Notes under the pieces: model-generated
What the model was told of the DNA's origin: nothing
The model's database searches: none
The model's input: only the letters and a program-made list of their open reading frames with translations
Made by a program: the position numbers and the translations under genes
In this document: positions 1-9,144 of the stretch, piece by piece
Numbering within the stretch: position 1 is the first letter of the stretch
How the letters are laid out: each line of letters starts with the position of its first letter
Assembly (NCBI GenBank): GCA_947494035.1
Contig: CANLTN010000002.1
Location: forward strand, 1 to 64,000
Source: Pseudovibrio sp947494035
GTDB lineage: Bacteria > Pseudomonadota > Alphaproteobacteria > Rhizobiales > Stappiaceae
Length of the DNA: 64,000 nt
Reading direction: 5' to 3'

Positions 1-94
1 CTGAAAGAAAGTGAACCAGACAAATGTGCTCAAGCTGAGAACCTCTCGATTCAAATCAAACGCAATCCGCTTTAGTGTGCTCAACTGAGCTACA

Positions 95-382
95 TCAAGC
101 GCCTTCCACGATGATCAGGTTCGCGATGCCCGCGTCTTTTCGATGCTTCTTGGCAGCCTGATACTCGTCACTGTTGTAGCAGGCCATTGCAGTTTCCATG
201 TCGGCAAACTCAATCACCACGTTGCGTGGAGAATTGGTGCCTTCCAGGTCTTCAAACTTTCCGCCACGGGCCAGAATGTTGGCACCATACTTTTTGAAGG
301 CAACTGAAGCACCTTCTGCATAGAGCTTGTATGGCTCCGGATCTGTAACGGTGACGTGAGCGACCCAATAGGCTTTTGGCAT
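95..382 (-). CDS. DUF1330 family protein
   Basis: A 95-residue protein with the look of the DUF1330 family: a small ferredoxin-like alpha/beta fold, the opening PKAYWVAHVTVTDPEPYK, a central NVVIEFADMETAMACYNS stretch and the typical EYQAAKKHR segment. No signal peptide is seen. The start is supported by AAGGAAG a few bases upstream. It lies 78 bp downstream of the NCS1 transporter on the same strand and is likely the last gene of the pyrimidine-catabolism unit. The biochemical role of DUF1330 proteins is not established; a link to the neighbouring pathway is inferred only from position. Confidence 0.85.
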   Translation of the reverse strand: MPKAYWVAHVTVTDPEPYKLYAEGASVAFKKYGANILARGGKFEDLEGTNSPRNVVIEFADMETAMACYNSDEYQAAKKHRKDAGIANLIIVEGA

Positions 383-460
383 TTTTTCTTCCTTTGAAAC
401 AAAAGGAAGCGGCGTATGATACGCCGCCCCTCTTTTCGTAATAGACAGTGTAGTCGCCGA

Positions 461-1960
461 TTACTTGTTCAGGATTTTGGCCAGAACAAGGTAGGCAATG
501 GCTGCCGCAAACAATCCCACGAACCACGCGTAGTCATAGATCGTTCTGAAAACTTCCTGAGTTTCGCCAGTTAGGCCAACACTTGCCAAGAAGCCAGGAA
601 GGTTTGGCAGGATACCGATGACCAACGCCAGTATACCAGCCCAGTTCCAGCCATTTGAGCCTGCATAGATGCCGTTATGCTTGAACAGATCTTCCACGTT
701 GAGCTTGGTTTTGCGCAGCAGGTAATAATCTGCCAGCATTACGCCCGCGATTGGGCCTAGTAGTGCTGAATAGGCAATCAACCAACCCTGAATGTGGTCA
801 ACCAGAATCCAAGGGAACATCAAGACACCAATGGCTGCTGTGATGTACCCACCCTTGCGCAGGTTGATGGACTTTGGAGCCAGATTTGAGAACCCGTGCG
901 CAGGAGCAACAACGTTTGCTGCAAGGTTTGTGGTCAGGGTAGCGATAATAAGCGCGAACAGCGCGACAATTATGCTGGTGCCACCCATCTTTTCTGCCAG
1001 ATCAATGGGGTTCCAGATGGCTTCGCCGAAGATCACCACGGTTGCAGATGTCACAGCAGAGGCAATGAAGGCGAACAGTGCCATCGGGATTGGAAGCCCG
1101 ACCGCCTGCCCCAAGAACTGATCTTTCTGGCTTTTTGCGTAACGGGTAAAGTCAGGAATGTTCAGAGCAAGCGTTGCCCAGAAGCCTACCATACCTGTGA
1201 GGCTTGGCCAGAAGATGGACCAGAACTGACCTTCTTTTGGCTGGCCTTCTGCAAACTGGCTTGGTGTGGAGAGCATTGCGCCGAACCCACCTGCATTCAC
1301 ATAGGCCCATGCGAGCAGTGCCAGCCCCATTGCGATCAGGAAGGGAGCTGCGTAAGTTTCCAGCCAACGGATGGATTCCGTACCATTCTTAATGAAATAA
1401 AGGTGCAGCGCCCAAAACGCCATGAAGCAGGCAAACTGGCCTGCATTGATGCCGAGAACCGGAAGCGGATCACCAGCAAGGCCACCACTCATGAGCGTAT
1501 TCAGGATCACGTAGATCGCAGAGCCACCAACCCATGTTTGAATGCCGAACCAGCCGCAGGCCACGATACCGCGCGCAACTGCTGGCAGTTTTGCACCAGC
1601 CGGACCAAAGGACGAGCGCAGCAGGACCGGGAACGGGATACCGTACTTGGTGCCTGCGTGACCAATCAGAACCATCGGGATCAGAACAATCGCGTTGGCG
1701 AGCAGGATTGTCGTGACCGCCTGATCCCAGCTCATACCAGCGCCAATCAGATAGGACGCGAGCAGGTAGGTTGGGATACAAACCACCATACCGACCCAGA
1801 GCGCGGAAATGGACACCCAGTTCCATGTGCGGGCTTCAGGTGCAGTTGGTAGCTGATCTTCGTTATAAAGATCACTATCAATTCCGACAAGTTCCTGATG
1901 GACAATACCAAACTCGTCCGGAACTACATTCGCGGCTGAGCCTAGAGTTGAATCCGACAT
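461..1960 (-). CDS. NCS1 family nucleobase:cation symporter
   Basis: A 499-residue, very hydrophobic protein with about 12 predicted membrane segments, the usual size for NCS1 permeases (uracil, allantoin, cytosine and hydantoin carriers such as PucI and Mhp1). Family marks are CGWFGIQTWVGG around residues 135-146, where Trp137 and Gln141 correspond to the substrate-stacking region of Mhp1, and the NIPDFTRYAKSQ loop after TM6. AAGGGGG precedes the ATG. It sits with a dihydropyrimidinase and an N-carbamoyl hydrolase, so uptake of uracil/thymine or a hydantoin is the likely job. The exact substrate cannot be read from sequence. The 213-bp gap upstream of the gene leaves room for its own promoter. 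Confidence 0.92.
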   Translation of the reverse strand: MSDSTLGSAANVVPDEFGIVHQELVGIDSDLYNEDQLPTAPEARTWNWVSISALWVGMVVCIPTYLLASYLIGAGMSWDQAVTTILLANAIVLIPMVLIGHAGTKYGIPFPVLLRSSFGPAGAKLPAVARGIVACGWFGIQTWVGGSAIYVILNTLMSGGLAGDPLPVLGINAGQFACFMAFWALHLYFIKNGTESIRWLETYAAPFLIAMGLALLAWAYVNAGGFGAMLSTPSQFAEGQPKEGQFWSIFWPSLTGMVGFWATLALNIPDFTRYAKSQKDQFLGQAVGLPIPMALFAFIASAVTSATVVIFGEAIWNPIDLAEKMGGTSIIVALFALIIATLTTNLAANVVAPAHGFSNLAPKSINLRKGGYITAAIGVLMFPWILVDHIQGWLIAYSALLGPIAGVMLADYYLLRKTKLNVEDLFKHNGIYAGSNGWNWAGILALVIGILPNLPGFLASVGLTGETQEVFRTIYDYAWFVGLFAAAIAYLVLAKILNK

Positions 1961-2021
1961 TGCATAATTCCCCCTTAGATTAAAGGCAGCAGATTCCCTC
2001 TAAAGATACTACTGCGTTTAA

Positions 2022-2028
2022 TGGTCAA
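2022..2028. promoter_or_regulatory. RutR-type half site (tentative)
   Basis: In the 213-bp gap between the dihydropyrimidinase stop and the NCS1 start lies TGGTCAA, an exact match to one arm of the E. coli RutR consensus TTGACCA-N2-TGGTCAA. The opposite arm is not convincingly present. It is noted because a RutR-like gene lies at 12499-13128. A 7-mer can occur by chance. Confidence 0.15.
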
Positions 2029-2173
2029 CCCACGCAGACCACGCGGGCCTGATGGCATTCCGCAGCGCTTTGCAACGCCGCGATATGCTCAACATTACTT
2101 GTATCAAGCGCCTCTTTCTTCCGAAAACCTGTCCCCTCGTTTCGGAGGTGCGCTCAATTTTCAACAGGCAGGC

Positions 2174-3628
2174 TTAAACGCCTGACGGCATCAGTTCAGG
2201 CCGACGCTCCACTTTGCGCGGCGCTGTGATTTCCTTCCACTTGGACAGGGCTGCGCCGACCGGAGCGTTTGGCTCGCGGGAAACGAACTCACCGTGGCCC
2301 GGTTCCGTCTTGACCGTACTTTCCTCAATCGCGACTTTACCGCGGGTGAGTGTGAAGCGTGGCAAACCGACCACTTCCTTGCCTTCAAACACATTGTATT
2401 CAACAGAAGACTGCTGATTTGTAGCAGTGATTGTTTTTGAGCGGTTTGGATCCCAGACAACGATGTCTGCGTCTGCACCTTCCAAAATCGCACCCTTTTT
2501 AGGATACATATTCAGGATTTTAGCGATATTGGTGGAAGTGACAGCTACAAACTCATTCATGGTCAAACGACCTGTACGCACACCATTAGACCAAAGCATT
2601 GGCATCCGGTCTTCCAAGCCACCAGTACCGTTCGGAATCTTTGTGAAATCGCCTACACCAAAGCGTTTTTGCTCAATTGTGAAGGCACAATGGTCTGTTG
2701 CAACCACCTGCAAAGACCCAGACTGCAATCCAGCCCACAGACTGTCCTGATGCTGCTTGTTGCGGAATGGAGGTGACATGACACGTTGTGCTGCATGGTC
2801 CCAGCTTGGGTTGGAGTATTCGCTCTCGTCCAATGTCAGGTGCTGAATGAGCGGCTCGCCGTAAACGCGCATGCCTTTTTGGCGGGCACGGCGAATGGCT
2901 TCGTGAGCTTGCTCACAACTTGTGTGCACGATGTAGAGCGGAACGCCCGCCATGTCCGCAATCATAATGGCACGGTTGGCGGCCTCCCCTTCGACCTCTG
3001 GTGGTCGGGAATACGCGTGCGCTTCGGGGCCGTTGTTACCCTCTGCCAGCAGCTTTTGCTGCATGGTGGCGACCACATCTCCGTTTTCCGCATGGACGAG
3101 TGGCATTGCGCCAAGGGCGGCACAGCGCTGGAAAGATGCGAACATTTCGTCATCATCCACCATCAGCGCACCTTTATAGGCCATGAAGTGCTTGAAAGTG
3201 TTGATGCCGCGATCAACCACTTCCTGCATCTCATTGAAGACCTGCTCACCCCACCATGTGACCGCCATGTGGTAGGAGTAGTCAGAACACGCAGCTCCTG
3301 ATTTTTGCTGCCAGATGGCGAGTGCTTCCATCATGGACTGGCCAGGCTCAGGGAGGCAGAAGTCCACCACCATGGTGGTTCCGCCTGCAAGGCCAGCTCT
3401 GGTGCCAATTTCAAAGTTGTCTGCGGAATGCGTACCCATGAACGGCATTTCCAGATGCACATGCGGGTCAATACCGCCCGGCATGACGTAGCAGCCGTTG
3501 GCGTCCAGCGTTTCATCGCCGGAAAGGTTCTCGCCAATTTCGATGATTTTGCCACCATCAACGAGCACGTCGGACTTGTAAGTTCTATCGGCAGTAACGA
3601 TCGTGCCGCCTTTAATAACTGTAGACAT
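2174..3628 (-). CDS. hydA: dihydropyrimidinase (D-hydantoinase)
   Basis: A 484-residue cyclic amidohydrolase that opens 5,6-dihydrouracil/dihydrothymine (or hydantoins) to N-carbamoyl amino acids. The binuclear metal site is visible: DPHVHLE (His56 and His58), the lysine to be carboxylated in FMAYKGALM (Lys152), His179 in LVHAENGD, a further His in YIVHTSC and the catalytic Asp in VATDHCAF. Length matches the family. The start has GAGG upstream. It is 41 bp downstream of the N-carbamoyl hydrolase gene, which performs the next step, so the two are probably co-transcribed. Allantoinase is less likely from the motif context; hydantoin-specific activity cannot be excluded. Confidence 0.95.
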   Translation of the reverse strand: MSTVIKGGTIVTADRTYKSDVLVDGGKIIEIGENLSGDETLDANGCYVMPGGIDPHVHLEMPFMGTHSADNFEIGTRAGLAGGTTMVVDFCLPEPGQSMMEALAIWQQKSGAACSDYSYHMAVTWWGEQVFNEMQEVVDRGINTFKHFMAYKGALMVDDDEMFASFQRCAALGAMPLVHAENGDVVATMQQKLLAEGNNGPEAHAYSRPPEVEGEAANRAIMIADMAGVPLYIVHTSCEQAHEAIRRARQKGMRVYGEPLIQHLTLDESEYSNPSWDHAAQRVMSPPFRNKQHQDSLWAGLQSGSLQVVATDHCAFTIEQKRFGVGDFTKIPNGTGGLEDRMPMLWSNGVRTGRLTMNEFVAVTSTNIAKILNMYPKKGAILEGADADIVVWDPNRSKTITATNQQSSVEYNVFEGKEVVGLPRFTLTRGKVAIEESTVKTEPGHGEFVSREPNAPVGAALSKWKEITAPRKVERRPELMPSGV

Positions 3629-3669
3629 ATCGCTGTCCTCAACTCTTTTGGATCTATAAGGTCGATGGG

Positions 3670-4941
3670 TTACTCGGCTGGCTCGGTGGTATCCTGCTCA
3701 ATCTCGGCGTATTCCAGCACGGCGTGGAAGAGCACATCAGCGCCTGCGGTTGCCCACTCTCTTGAAATTTCTTCATCTTCGTTGTGGCTCAATCCATCCA
3801 CGCATGGGCACATGATCATGGCTGTTGGAGCAACGCGGTTAATCCAGCAGGCATCGTGGCCAGCCCCAGAAATGATATCGCGGTGGGAATAGCTCAGGCG
3901 ATCTGCTGCGTTGCGGACGGCAGTCACACAGCCTTCGTTGAAGGTGACAGGGTCGAAGTGACCAACAGCTTCAATCTCGATACCCAGCCCCAGTTCCTCC
4001 GCAATCTTAGGGGCTTCAGCTTCCAGCTTGGTTTTCATGCCATCAAGAACATCCTGATGCGGGGAGCGGAAATCGATCGTGAAGACGGCCTTTCCCGGAA
4101 TTACATTTCGGCTGTTTGGGTAGACGTCGCAGTGACCAATCGCACCGACAGCTTCCGGCTGATTTTCCATGGCGATCTGGTGCACCAATTCAGTAATGCG
4201 CGCCATACCGAGGCCTGCGTTTTTGCGCATTGGCATTGGAGTGGAACCGGTGTGGCTGTCTTTGCCGGTGAGTGTGACCTGTAACCACCAGAGGCCCTGC
4301 CCGTGAGTAACGACGCCAATGTCCTTGCCCTCAATCTCAAGGATTGGCCCCTGCTCGATGTGAAGCTCGAACATCGCGTGGAGTTTGCGTTGACCCACCG
4401 GTTCATCACCGACATAGCCGATGCGCTTCAGTTCATCGCCGAACTTCTTGCCCTCTGCGTCTTCGCGATCATAGGCCCAGTCTTGCGTGTGCATGCCAGC
4501 AAATACGCCGGAGGAGAGCATGGCGGGAGCAAAGCGGGTACCTTCTTCGTTGGTCCAGTTGACCACTTCAATCGGGCGTTTTGTTTTGATGCCGCGCTCT
4601 CGTATGGAACGGATCACTTCCAAACCCGCGAGTACGCCAAGAACACCATCATACTTGCCACCAGTTGGCTGAGTATCAAGATGAGAGCCGATCATGATCG
4701 GATCCAGACCTGGATCTTCCCCTTCAAGGCGAGCGAACATGTTGCCCATACTATCGATGTGCATTGTCATGCCTTCGGCCTCACACCAACTGGCGAAAAG
4801 CTTTCGGCCCTCGGCATCTTCATCTCTCAGTGTTTGCCTGTTGTTGCCGCCACGAACGCCGGGTCCGATCCGAGCCATATCCATGAGGCTACGCCACAGT
4901 CTGTCACCATTAATACGATGATTTGAGCCAAGTTTACTCAT
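3670..4941 (-). CDS. M20 family N-carbamoyl amino acid hydrolase / beta-ureidopropionase
   Basis: A 423-residue Zn-dependent amidase of the M20/M28 hydantoinase-carbamoylase group. Metal-binding motifs are GSHLDTQPTGGKYDGV (His87, Asp98), NWTNEEGTRFAP (Glu132-Glu133), FELHIEQGP (His194) and the C-terminal GLSHNEDE. It would hydrolyse N-carbamoyl-beta-alanine or N-carbamoyl-beta-aminoisobutyrate to the amino acid, CO2 and ammonia, completing reductive pyrimidine degradation after the adjacent dihydropyrimidinase. Allantoate amidohydrolase and L-carbamoylase are close relatives and not distinguishable here. It is the first gene of the minus-strand unit and faces the F420 operon across the 836-bp gap. 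Confidence 0.9.
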   Translation of the reverse strand: MSKLGSNHRINGDRLWRSLMDMARIGPGVRGGNNRQTLRDEDAEGRKLFASWCEAEGMTMHIDSMGNMFARLEGEDPGLDPIMIGSHLDTQPTGGKYDGVLGVLAGLEVIRSIRERGIKTKRPIEVVNWTNEEGTRFAPAMLSSGVFAGMHTQDWAYDREDAEGKKFGDELKRIGYVGDEPVGQRKLHAMFELHIEQGPILEIEGKDIGVVTHGQGLWWLQVTLTGKDSHTGSTPMPMRKNAGLGMARITELVHQIAMENQPEAVGAIGHCDVYPNSRNVIPGKAVFTIDFRSPHQDVLDGMKTKLEAEAPKIAEELGLGIEIEAVGHFDPVTFNEGCVTAVRNAADRLSYSHRDIISGAGHDACWINRVAPTAMIMCPCVDGLSHNEDEEISREWATAGADVLFHAVLEYAEIEQDTTEPAE

Positions 4942-5196
4942 AAGTCTCTCCGATAACGCTTTTTCAACGTCGTTTTATTTGGTTTGCCGTCGCTCAAATC
5001 TTTACAATTACAGCGAGCTTGCCATAGTTATCTGGTCTCCCGAGGGAGCGTAAAACTGATAAAACCGATGAGGACTTTCACAGGATTCAAGCTGTTTTTC
5101 ATGTTTTGACATGCCGGCCAGTTTGCAATCACACCTTGACAGGGTGCAGGCGGAATATGTCAAAATTCAATCTAGCAGATATCCCGCAGGGTTATT

Positions 5197-5212
5197 TTTC
5201 CCATTTGGAAGA
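5197..5212. promoter_or_regulatory. possible RutR-like operator
   Basis: TTTCCCATTTGGAAGA has the CCA-N2-TGG core of the RutR consensus and partial dyad symmetry, matching 9 of 14 defined positions. It lies between the divergent catabolic and F420 operons, where a shared operator would be expected. Assigned by eye; binding is untested. Confidence 0.2.
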
Positions 5213-5303
5213 GATCGTTACACCTTGTAGAGTCATTCCACTCAGGCGACACAATAAGTCAGCTCAAATATTAGATTCTCCCCTCCCAAAACTTGGGGTA
5301 AAT

Positions 5304-5320
5304 TGGACCAAACAGTCAAT
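5304..5320. promoter_or_regulatory. possible RutR-like operator
   Basis: Read on the minus strand this is TTGACTGTTTGGTCCAA, close to TTGACCA-N2-TGGTCAA but one base longer and with two changes in the left arm. Its position between the two divergent operons fits joint control by the RutR homologue encoded at 12499. Weak on its own. Confidence 0.22.
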
Positions 5321-5374
5321 TATCTGTCAACCCACCTACAAAAAGGAATAATATTCGTCGGTAACTTCAGAAAA

Positions 5375-5446
5375 TCCTCTGAAATCCCAACGGGTAAAGC
5401 ACCTGAGAGCCCTGCAAAATCACTGCAAAGGGTTCCGATTAGAGGA
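5375..5446. other. potential structured element in the cofG leader region
   Basis: TCCTCT at 5375-5380 can pair with AGAGGA at 5441-5446, enclosing about 60 nt that contain smaller complementary pieces (GGT/ACC at 5393-5403, AGCCCT/AGGGTT) and a repeated CTGCAAA at 5412 and 5423. This looks like folded RNA but matches no riboswitch family I can name. It could serve either strand. Low confidence that it is functional. Confidence 0.2.
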
Positions 5447-5777
5447 GAAAGCTCCACAGTTTCCTAGAATTCTCGATGAATAAATTCAATTTGTCAGAAT
5501 CAAAATGTATAGATCTTCTTGCAGTTTGAAATATCAATCCGACGATCTGTACATTTTTGCGGAGACTGCTAAATTTTTAAGCACGTCAACTTTACTGAAA
5601 TAAATATTGCAGTGTGCATTTACCAATCACCTTGTAAGATATAGCTTTTATTGCTCGTATGTGTCTTTCATTGAAGTTAGATTATTTGCGTCTCACCTGA
5701 TTTATTCTATTCAGTATATTTTTCTCCCTTGACTAACTTTGAGTTGCGGATATTTTTTTGACCGAGAGGTAAAAAAT

Positions 5778-6917
5778 ATGCTGACTGCCGACCAAGCACG
5801 ACATCTGGGGGAAGTGCAAGGCTCAGACCTTCGGGATCTGATGCAATCCGCTGCCGCAGTAAAGCTTCAGTATTGGGGCGAGACTGTCACCTACTCCCGT
5901 AAAGTTTTTGTACCACTGACGAACATGTGCCGGGACACTTGCACGTACTGCACGTTTGTCAAACACCCCAGCTCCCCAGAAGCCAACATCATGTCACCTG
6001 AGCAAGTAATGCGGACGGCGCGCCAAGGCGAAGAGACCGGGTGCAAGGAACTGCTCTTCAGTCTGGGTGAGAAGCCGGAGCTGCGTTATGAGCAGGCGAA
6101 AGCCGCGCTTGGAGAGCTTGGTTATGGGTCCATGGTCAGCTACTTGGCGGATGCCTGCAAGATGGTGCTGCGGGAGACCGAGCTTTTGCCCCATGTGAAT
6201 GCGGGGACCTTGAGTGATGAGGAAATTGATCAGCTTCGCCCCTACGCCGCTTCCATGGGCATGATGCTCGAGACAACCAGTCGCCGCTTGATGAAGGAAG
6301 GGCAGCCGCATTACGGATGTCCTGACAAAGCGCCAGTCCAGCGCTTAAGGACGCTTGAGCGGGCCGGACAGAAGAAAATTCCGTTCACCACGGGACTTTT
6401 AATCGGCATCGGTGAGACGTGGGAAGAGCGGATTGAGGCGCTTGAGGCTATCAATGAAGGCCATGCACGTTACGGCCATATTCAGGAAGTGATCATTCAG
6501 AATTTTCAACGCAAACCGGGTATCGGGATGGAGAACCATCCTGAACCAACGCTGGACGACATGTTGCGCACGCTGGCTGTTGCGCGGCTGATCCTTTCCC
6601 CTGACATCAGCCTGCAAGCGCCGCCGAACCTGAGCGACCGGCATATGGAATACTTGAGTGCAGGCATCAATGATTGGGGCGGGATTTCCCCTGTAACCAT
6701 CGACTTCATCAACCCGCAGCATCGCTGGCCGGTGATTGATGAGCTTGCCAAGTCCACTCAGCTGGCAGGGCAGAAACTGGAAGAACGCCTGACGGTGTAT
6801 CCAAGCTACCTGCGTGAAAAGAGCGAGTTTGTTGATCCGGCTGTGCTTTCCAAGTCGCAGGGGCTTTGGGAACAGATGGGTTCCGCCGCCGCGTTTCAAA
6901 CAGGAGGTTCGCGATGA
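5778..6917 (+). CDS. cofG: FO synthase subunit CofG (7,8-didemethyl-8-hydroxy-5-deazariboflavin synthase)
   Basis: Radical SAM enzyme that works with CofH to build Fo, the deazaflavin core of coenzyme F420. The [4Fe-4S]/SAM motif is CRDTCTYC (Cys51, Cys55, Cys58), in the CX3CX2C spacing and with the NMCRDTCTYCTF context typical of CofG. I choose the ATG at 5778 (379 residues) because GAGAGG sits 8 bp upstream; an in-frame TTG at 5739 would add 13 residues but lacks a comparable site. The stop overlaps the cofH start as ATGA, so translation is coupled. Separate CofG and CofH proteins contrast with the fused FbiC of actinobacteria. Confidence 0.95.
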   Translation: MLTADQARHLGEVQGSDLRDLMQSAAAVKLQYWGETVTYSRKVFVPLTNMCRDTCTYCTFVKHPSSPEANIMSPEQVMRTARQGEETGCKELLFSLGEKPELRYEQAKAALGELGYGSMVSYLADACKMVLRETELLPHVNAGTLSDEEIDQLRPYAASMGMMLETTSRRLMKEGQPHYGCPDKAPVQRLRTLERAGQKKIPFTTGLLIGIGETWEERIEALEAINEGHARYGHIQEVIIQNFQRKPGIGMENHPEPTLDDMLRTLAVARLILSPDISLQAPPNLSDRHMEYLSAGINDWGGISPVTIDFINPQHRWPVIDELAKSTQLAGQKLEERLTVYPSYLREKSEFVDPAVLSKSQGLWEQMGSAAAFQTGGSR

Positions 6918-8164
6918 CCCTTCACTCTTTCCCGCAGGCTGCTGAGGACACCTCTGTTCGCGATATCCTGAATAAAGCTCTGGCAGGTCTGGAGGTTTCG
7001 CAAGCAGAAGGTGAGCGACTGTTTCGAGCAAGTGCCGCAGAATTCCCAGAGATTGCCCGTGTGGCTGATACGCTTAGTCAGCGCGCCAATGGCAACACTG
7101 TTGGCTTTGTGGTCAACCGGAACATCAATTTCACCAATGTTTGTTACATGGGTTGCAAGTTTTGCGGATTTGCCAAGCGGACCGAAGATCCGGACGCAGA
7201 ATGGTTGGTGCCCGAGCAGATTGTGGCCCGCGCGCAAGAGGCATGGGACCGCGGGGCCACTGAGGTCTGCATTCAGGGAGGGCTGCATCCGAGGATGGAA
7301 GGCAGCTATTACCGTGAAATCGTACTGGCGATCAAAAAAGCGCTTCCGGATATGCATATCCATGCTTTCTCGCCGTTTGAAGTCTGGTATGGCGCAGCAA
7401 AGACAAAGCAATCCTATAGAGAATTCTTGCAGGATCTGAAGGACTGCGGTCTGGGCTCCATGCCCGGCACCGCGGCAGAGATTCTGGACACGGATATTCG
7501 TCAGCAACTGACGCGTAACAAACTGAGCACCGAGAAGTGGGTAGAAGTCATAAAGACTGCTCATGAGGTGGGTATTCCGACCACTGCTACAATCATGTAC
7601 GGCCACATTGACGGGCCGGAGCACTGGGCAGCTCATATTGCGCTGCTACGTGACATCCAGAAGGAGACCGGTGGTTTTACCGAGCTGGTGCCGCTGAGCT
7701 TTGTGCATTCGGAAAGCCCGCTTTATGCGATGAATCCGACGACGGTACGCCCTGGACCGACCGATCTGGAAGTGCGCAAGATGCATGCAGTTTCGCGGAT
7801 CATGCTGCATGGCTGGATCGACAACATTCAGGTGTCCTGGACCAAGCTGGGGGCCGAGTTTGCCTCGGACCTGCTGCAATGCGGTGTTAATGACTTGGGT
7901 GGCACCTTAATGAACGAGAGCATATCCCGCTCGGCCGGTGCGGCGCATGGACAGGAAATCACCGCCTATGAGATGTGCCGGATTATTCAGGAAGCAGGAC
8001 GCCAGCCGGTTCAACGCAACACCATCTATGGCGTGATTGATGACTTCTCTAAGGGGCTACCAGAACAACAGGCCCCCTTGGTTGAGCGCGTAAACTCCGA
8101 TTTCCTGACCTTCCTTGACGAGAGCGAAAACGCGCCAGCTCAAATGGTTGGAGGTGGTGTATGA
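6914..8164 (+). CDS. cofH: FO synthase subunit CofH
   Basis: A 416-residue radical SAM protein, the partner of CofG, which joins tyrosine-derived hydroxybenzyl to the ribityl-diaminouracil precursor to give Fo. The cluster motif is CYMGCKFC (Cys77, Cys81, Cys84) within the context NVCYMGCKFCGFAKR. The preferred start at 6914 has a strong AGGAGG and overlaps the cofG stop; an earlier in-frame start at 6866 would lie inside cofG. The gene ends in another ATGA overlap with cofD. Menaquinone-futalosine enzymes (MqnC/MqnE) are relatives, but the cof neighbours settle the assignment. Confidence 0.95.
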   Translation: MTLHSFPQAAEDTSVRDILNKALAGLEVSQAEGERLFRASAAEFPEIARVADTLSQRANGNTVGFVVNRNINFTNVCYMGCKFCGFAKRTEDPDAEWLVPEQIVARAQEAWDRGATEVCIQGGLHPRMEGSYYREIVLAIKKALPDMHIHAFSPFEVWYGAAKTKQSYREFLQDLKDCGLGSMPGTAAEILDTDIRQQLTRNKLSTEKWVEVIKTAHEVGIPTTATIMYGHIDGPEHWAAHIALLRDIQKETGGFTELVPLSFVHSESPLYAMNPTTVRPGPTDLEVRKMHAVSRIMLHGWIDNIQVSWTKLGAEFASDLLQCGVNDLGGTLMNESISRSAGAAHGQEITAYEMCRIIQEAGRQPVQRNTIYGVIDDFSKGLPEQQAPLVERVNSDFLTFLDESENAPAQMVGGGV

Positions 8165-9144
8165 CACAAACCGCACCCATTAAAGTGACACTGATTGCCG
8201 GAGGTGTGGGCGGCGCCAAAATGGCGGAGGGGCTCTACCATCTGGAGAATGTCGAGCTCTCCATCATCGGCAACATTGCAGATGATGAGGCCTTTCATGG
8301 ACTGTGGGTCTCCCCGGACATCGACACCCTTACCTACACACTTGCAGATGTGATTGATCGCCCGCAAGGCTGGGGCGTGAAGGATGAAAGCCACCGTGCT
8401 TTGGAAACGCTCTCCATACTAGGTGATGATACATGGATGTCTCTGGGTGATCGGGATCTTGGCCTGCACATTTACCGCACGCACCGGCGCCGCAAAGGAG
8501 ACCGTCCTACACACATTGCACAGGACATTGCAACAAGGCTTGGCCTGACCTGCAGCATGATTTTGCCGACCGACGACGTGGTTCAAACACGTGTGAAGAC
8601 CGATGCAGGTTGGCTAAGTTTTCAGGAATACTTCGTTAGGGAGCGCTGCGCGCCTGATGTTCGCGAGCTGCGCTATGATCGTATCGAGAAAGCGCGTGCG
8701 ACGGAAGAGGCGTTGAGCGCACTTGCCGGGGCTGATGTGATCGTGGTGGCACCGAGCAATCCGTTGGTAAGCATTTTACCAGTTCTGAGAATCCCCGGCA
8801 TTTTGGAGGCCGTAAAGTCCTCTAAGGCTTCAAAGGTCGGGGTATCGCCAATCATCAATGGCGGTGTTGTGAAAGGCCCTGCGGACCGGATGCTGACCTC
8901 GCTTGGGTATGAGGCGACCGCTCTTGGCGTTGCACAGATGTATGCGGAGTTTCTGGATTGCTTTGTCATTGATCGCGCAGATGAACAACATGTGCCTCCG
9001 ATCAACCAGCTGGGCTTGATGTCTTCCATGAAAGCGATCTTGATGAAAACCCGGGAAGACAAGGTGCGGCTTGCCTCTGAGGTGCTTGCGGTTTCCGGCG
9101 GACAGGGAAGCTGGGTTGACCCAGTTCAGGAGCTGGAGAGATGA
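8161..9144 (+). CDS. cofD: 2-phospho-L-lactate transferase CofD
   Basis: A 327-residue transferase that moves the phospholactyl (or related) group from the nucleotide-activated donor to Fo, giving F420-0 or a variant. The N-terminal nucleotide-binding glycine motif is AGGVGGAKMAEG (residues 13-24); further family marks are SIIGNIADDE, ILPTDDVVQTRV and SPIINGGVVKGPADRM. Start and stop both lie in ATGA overlaps with cofH and cofC. No fused domain is present. Confidence 0.95.
   Translation: MTQTAPIKVTLIAGGVGGAKMAEGLYHLENVELSIIGNIADDEAFHGLWVSPDIDTLTYTLADVIDRPQGWGVKDESHRALETLSILGDDTWMSLGDRDLGLHIYRTHRRRKGDRPTHIAQDIATRLGLTCSMILPTDDVVQTRVKTDAGWLSFQEYFVRERCAPDVRELRYDRIEKARATEEALSALAGADVIVVAPSNPLVSILPVLRIPGILEAVKSSKASKVGVSPIINGGVVKGPADRMLTSLGYEATALGVAQMYAEFLDCFVIDRADEQHVPPINQLGLMSSMKAILMKTREDKVRLASEVLAVSGGQGSWVDPVQELER

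Larger units (their letters stand above)
4942..5777. promoter_or_regulatory. divergent regulatory gap between pyrimidine and F420 genes
   Basis: These 836 bp contain no convincing gene; the only longish open frame (5106-5351) has no recognisable product. The gap must hold promoters for both directions. Visible items are two imperfect RutR-like palindromes (5197-5212 and 5304-5320), an inverted repeat that could form a stem (TCCTCT 5375-5380 with AGAGGA 5441-5446), and an AT-rich stretch from about 5460 to 5760. The roughly 300-nt distance from these palindromes to cofG suggests a long untranslated leader or a promoter well upstream. Confidence 0.6.

Noticed and set aside
5375..5446. Riboswitch in the cofG leader (glycine, TPP or guanidine type)
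   Set aside because: Fragments such as CTCTCAGG on the minus strand or GGGTTCCG and CTGAGAG on the plus strand recall known families, but their order and the remaining conserved parts do not match any of them.
5739..5777. TTG start for cofG
   Set aside because: The ATG at 5778 has a well-placed GAGAGG and fits the usual CofG N-terminus.
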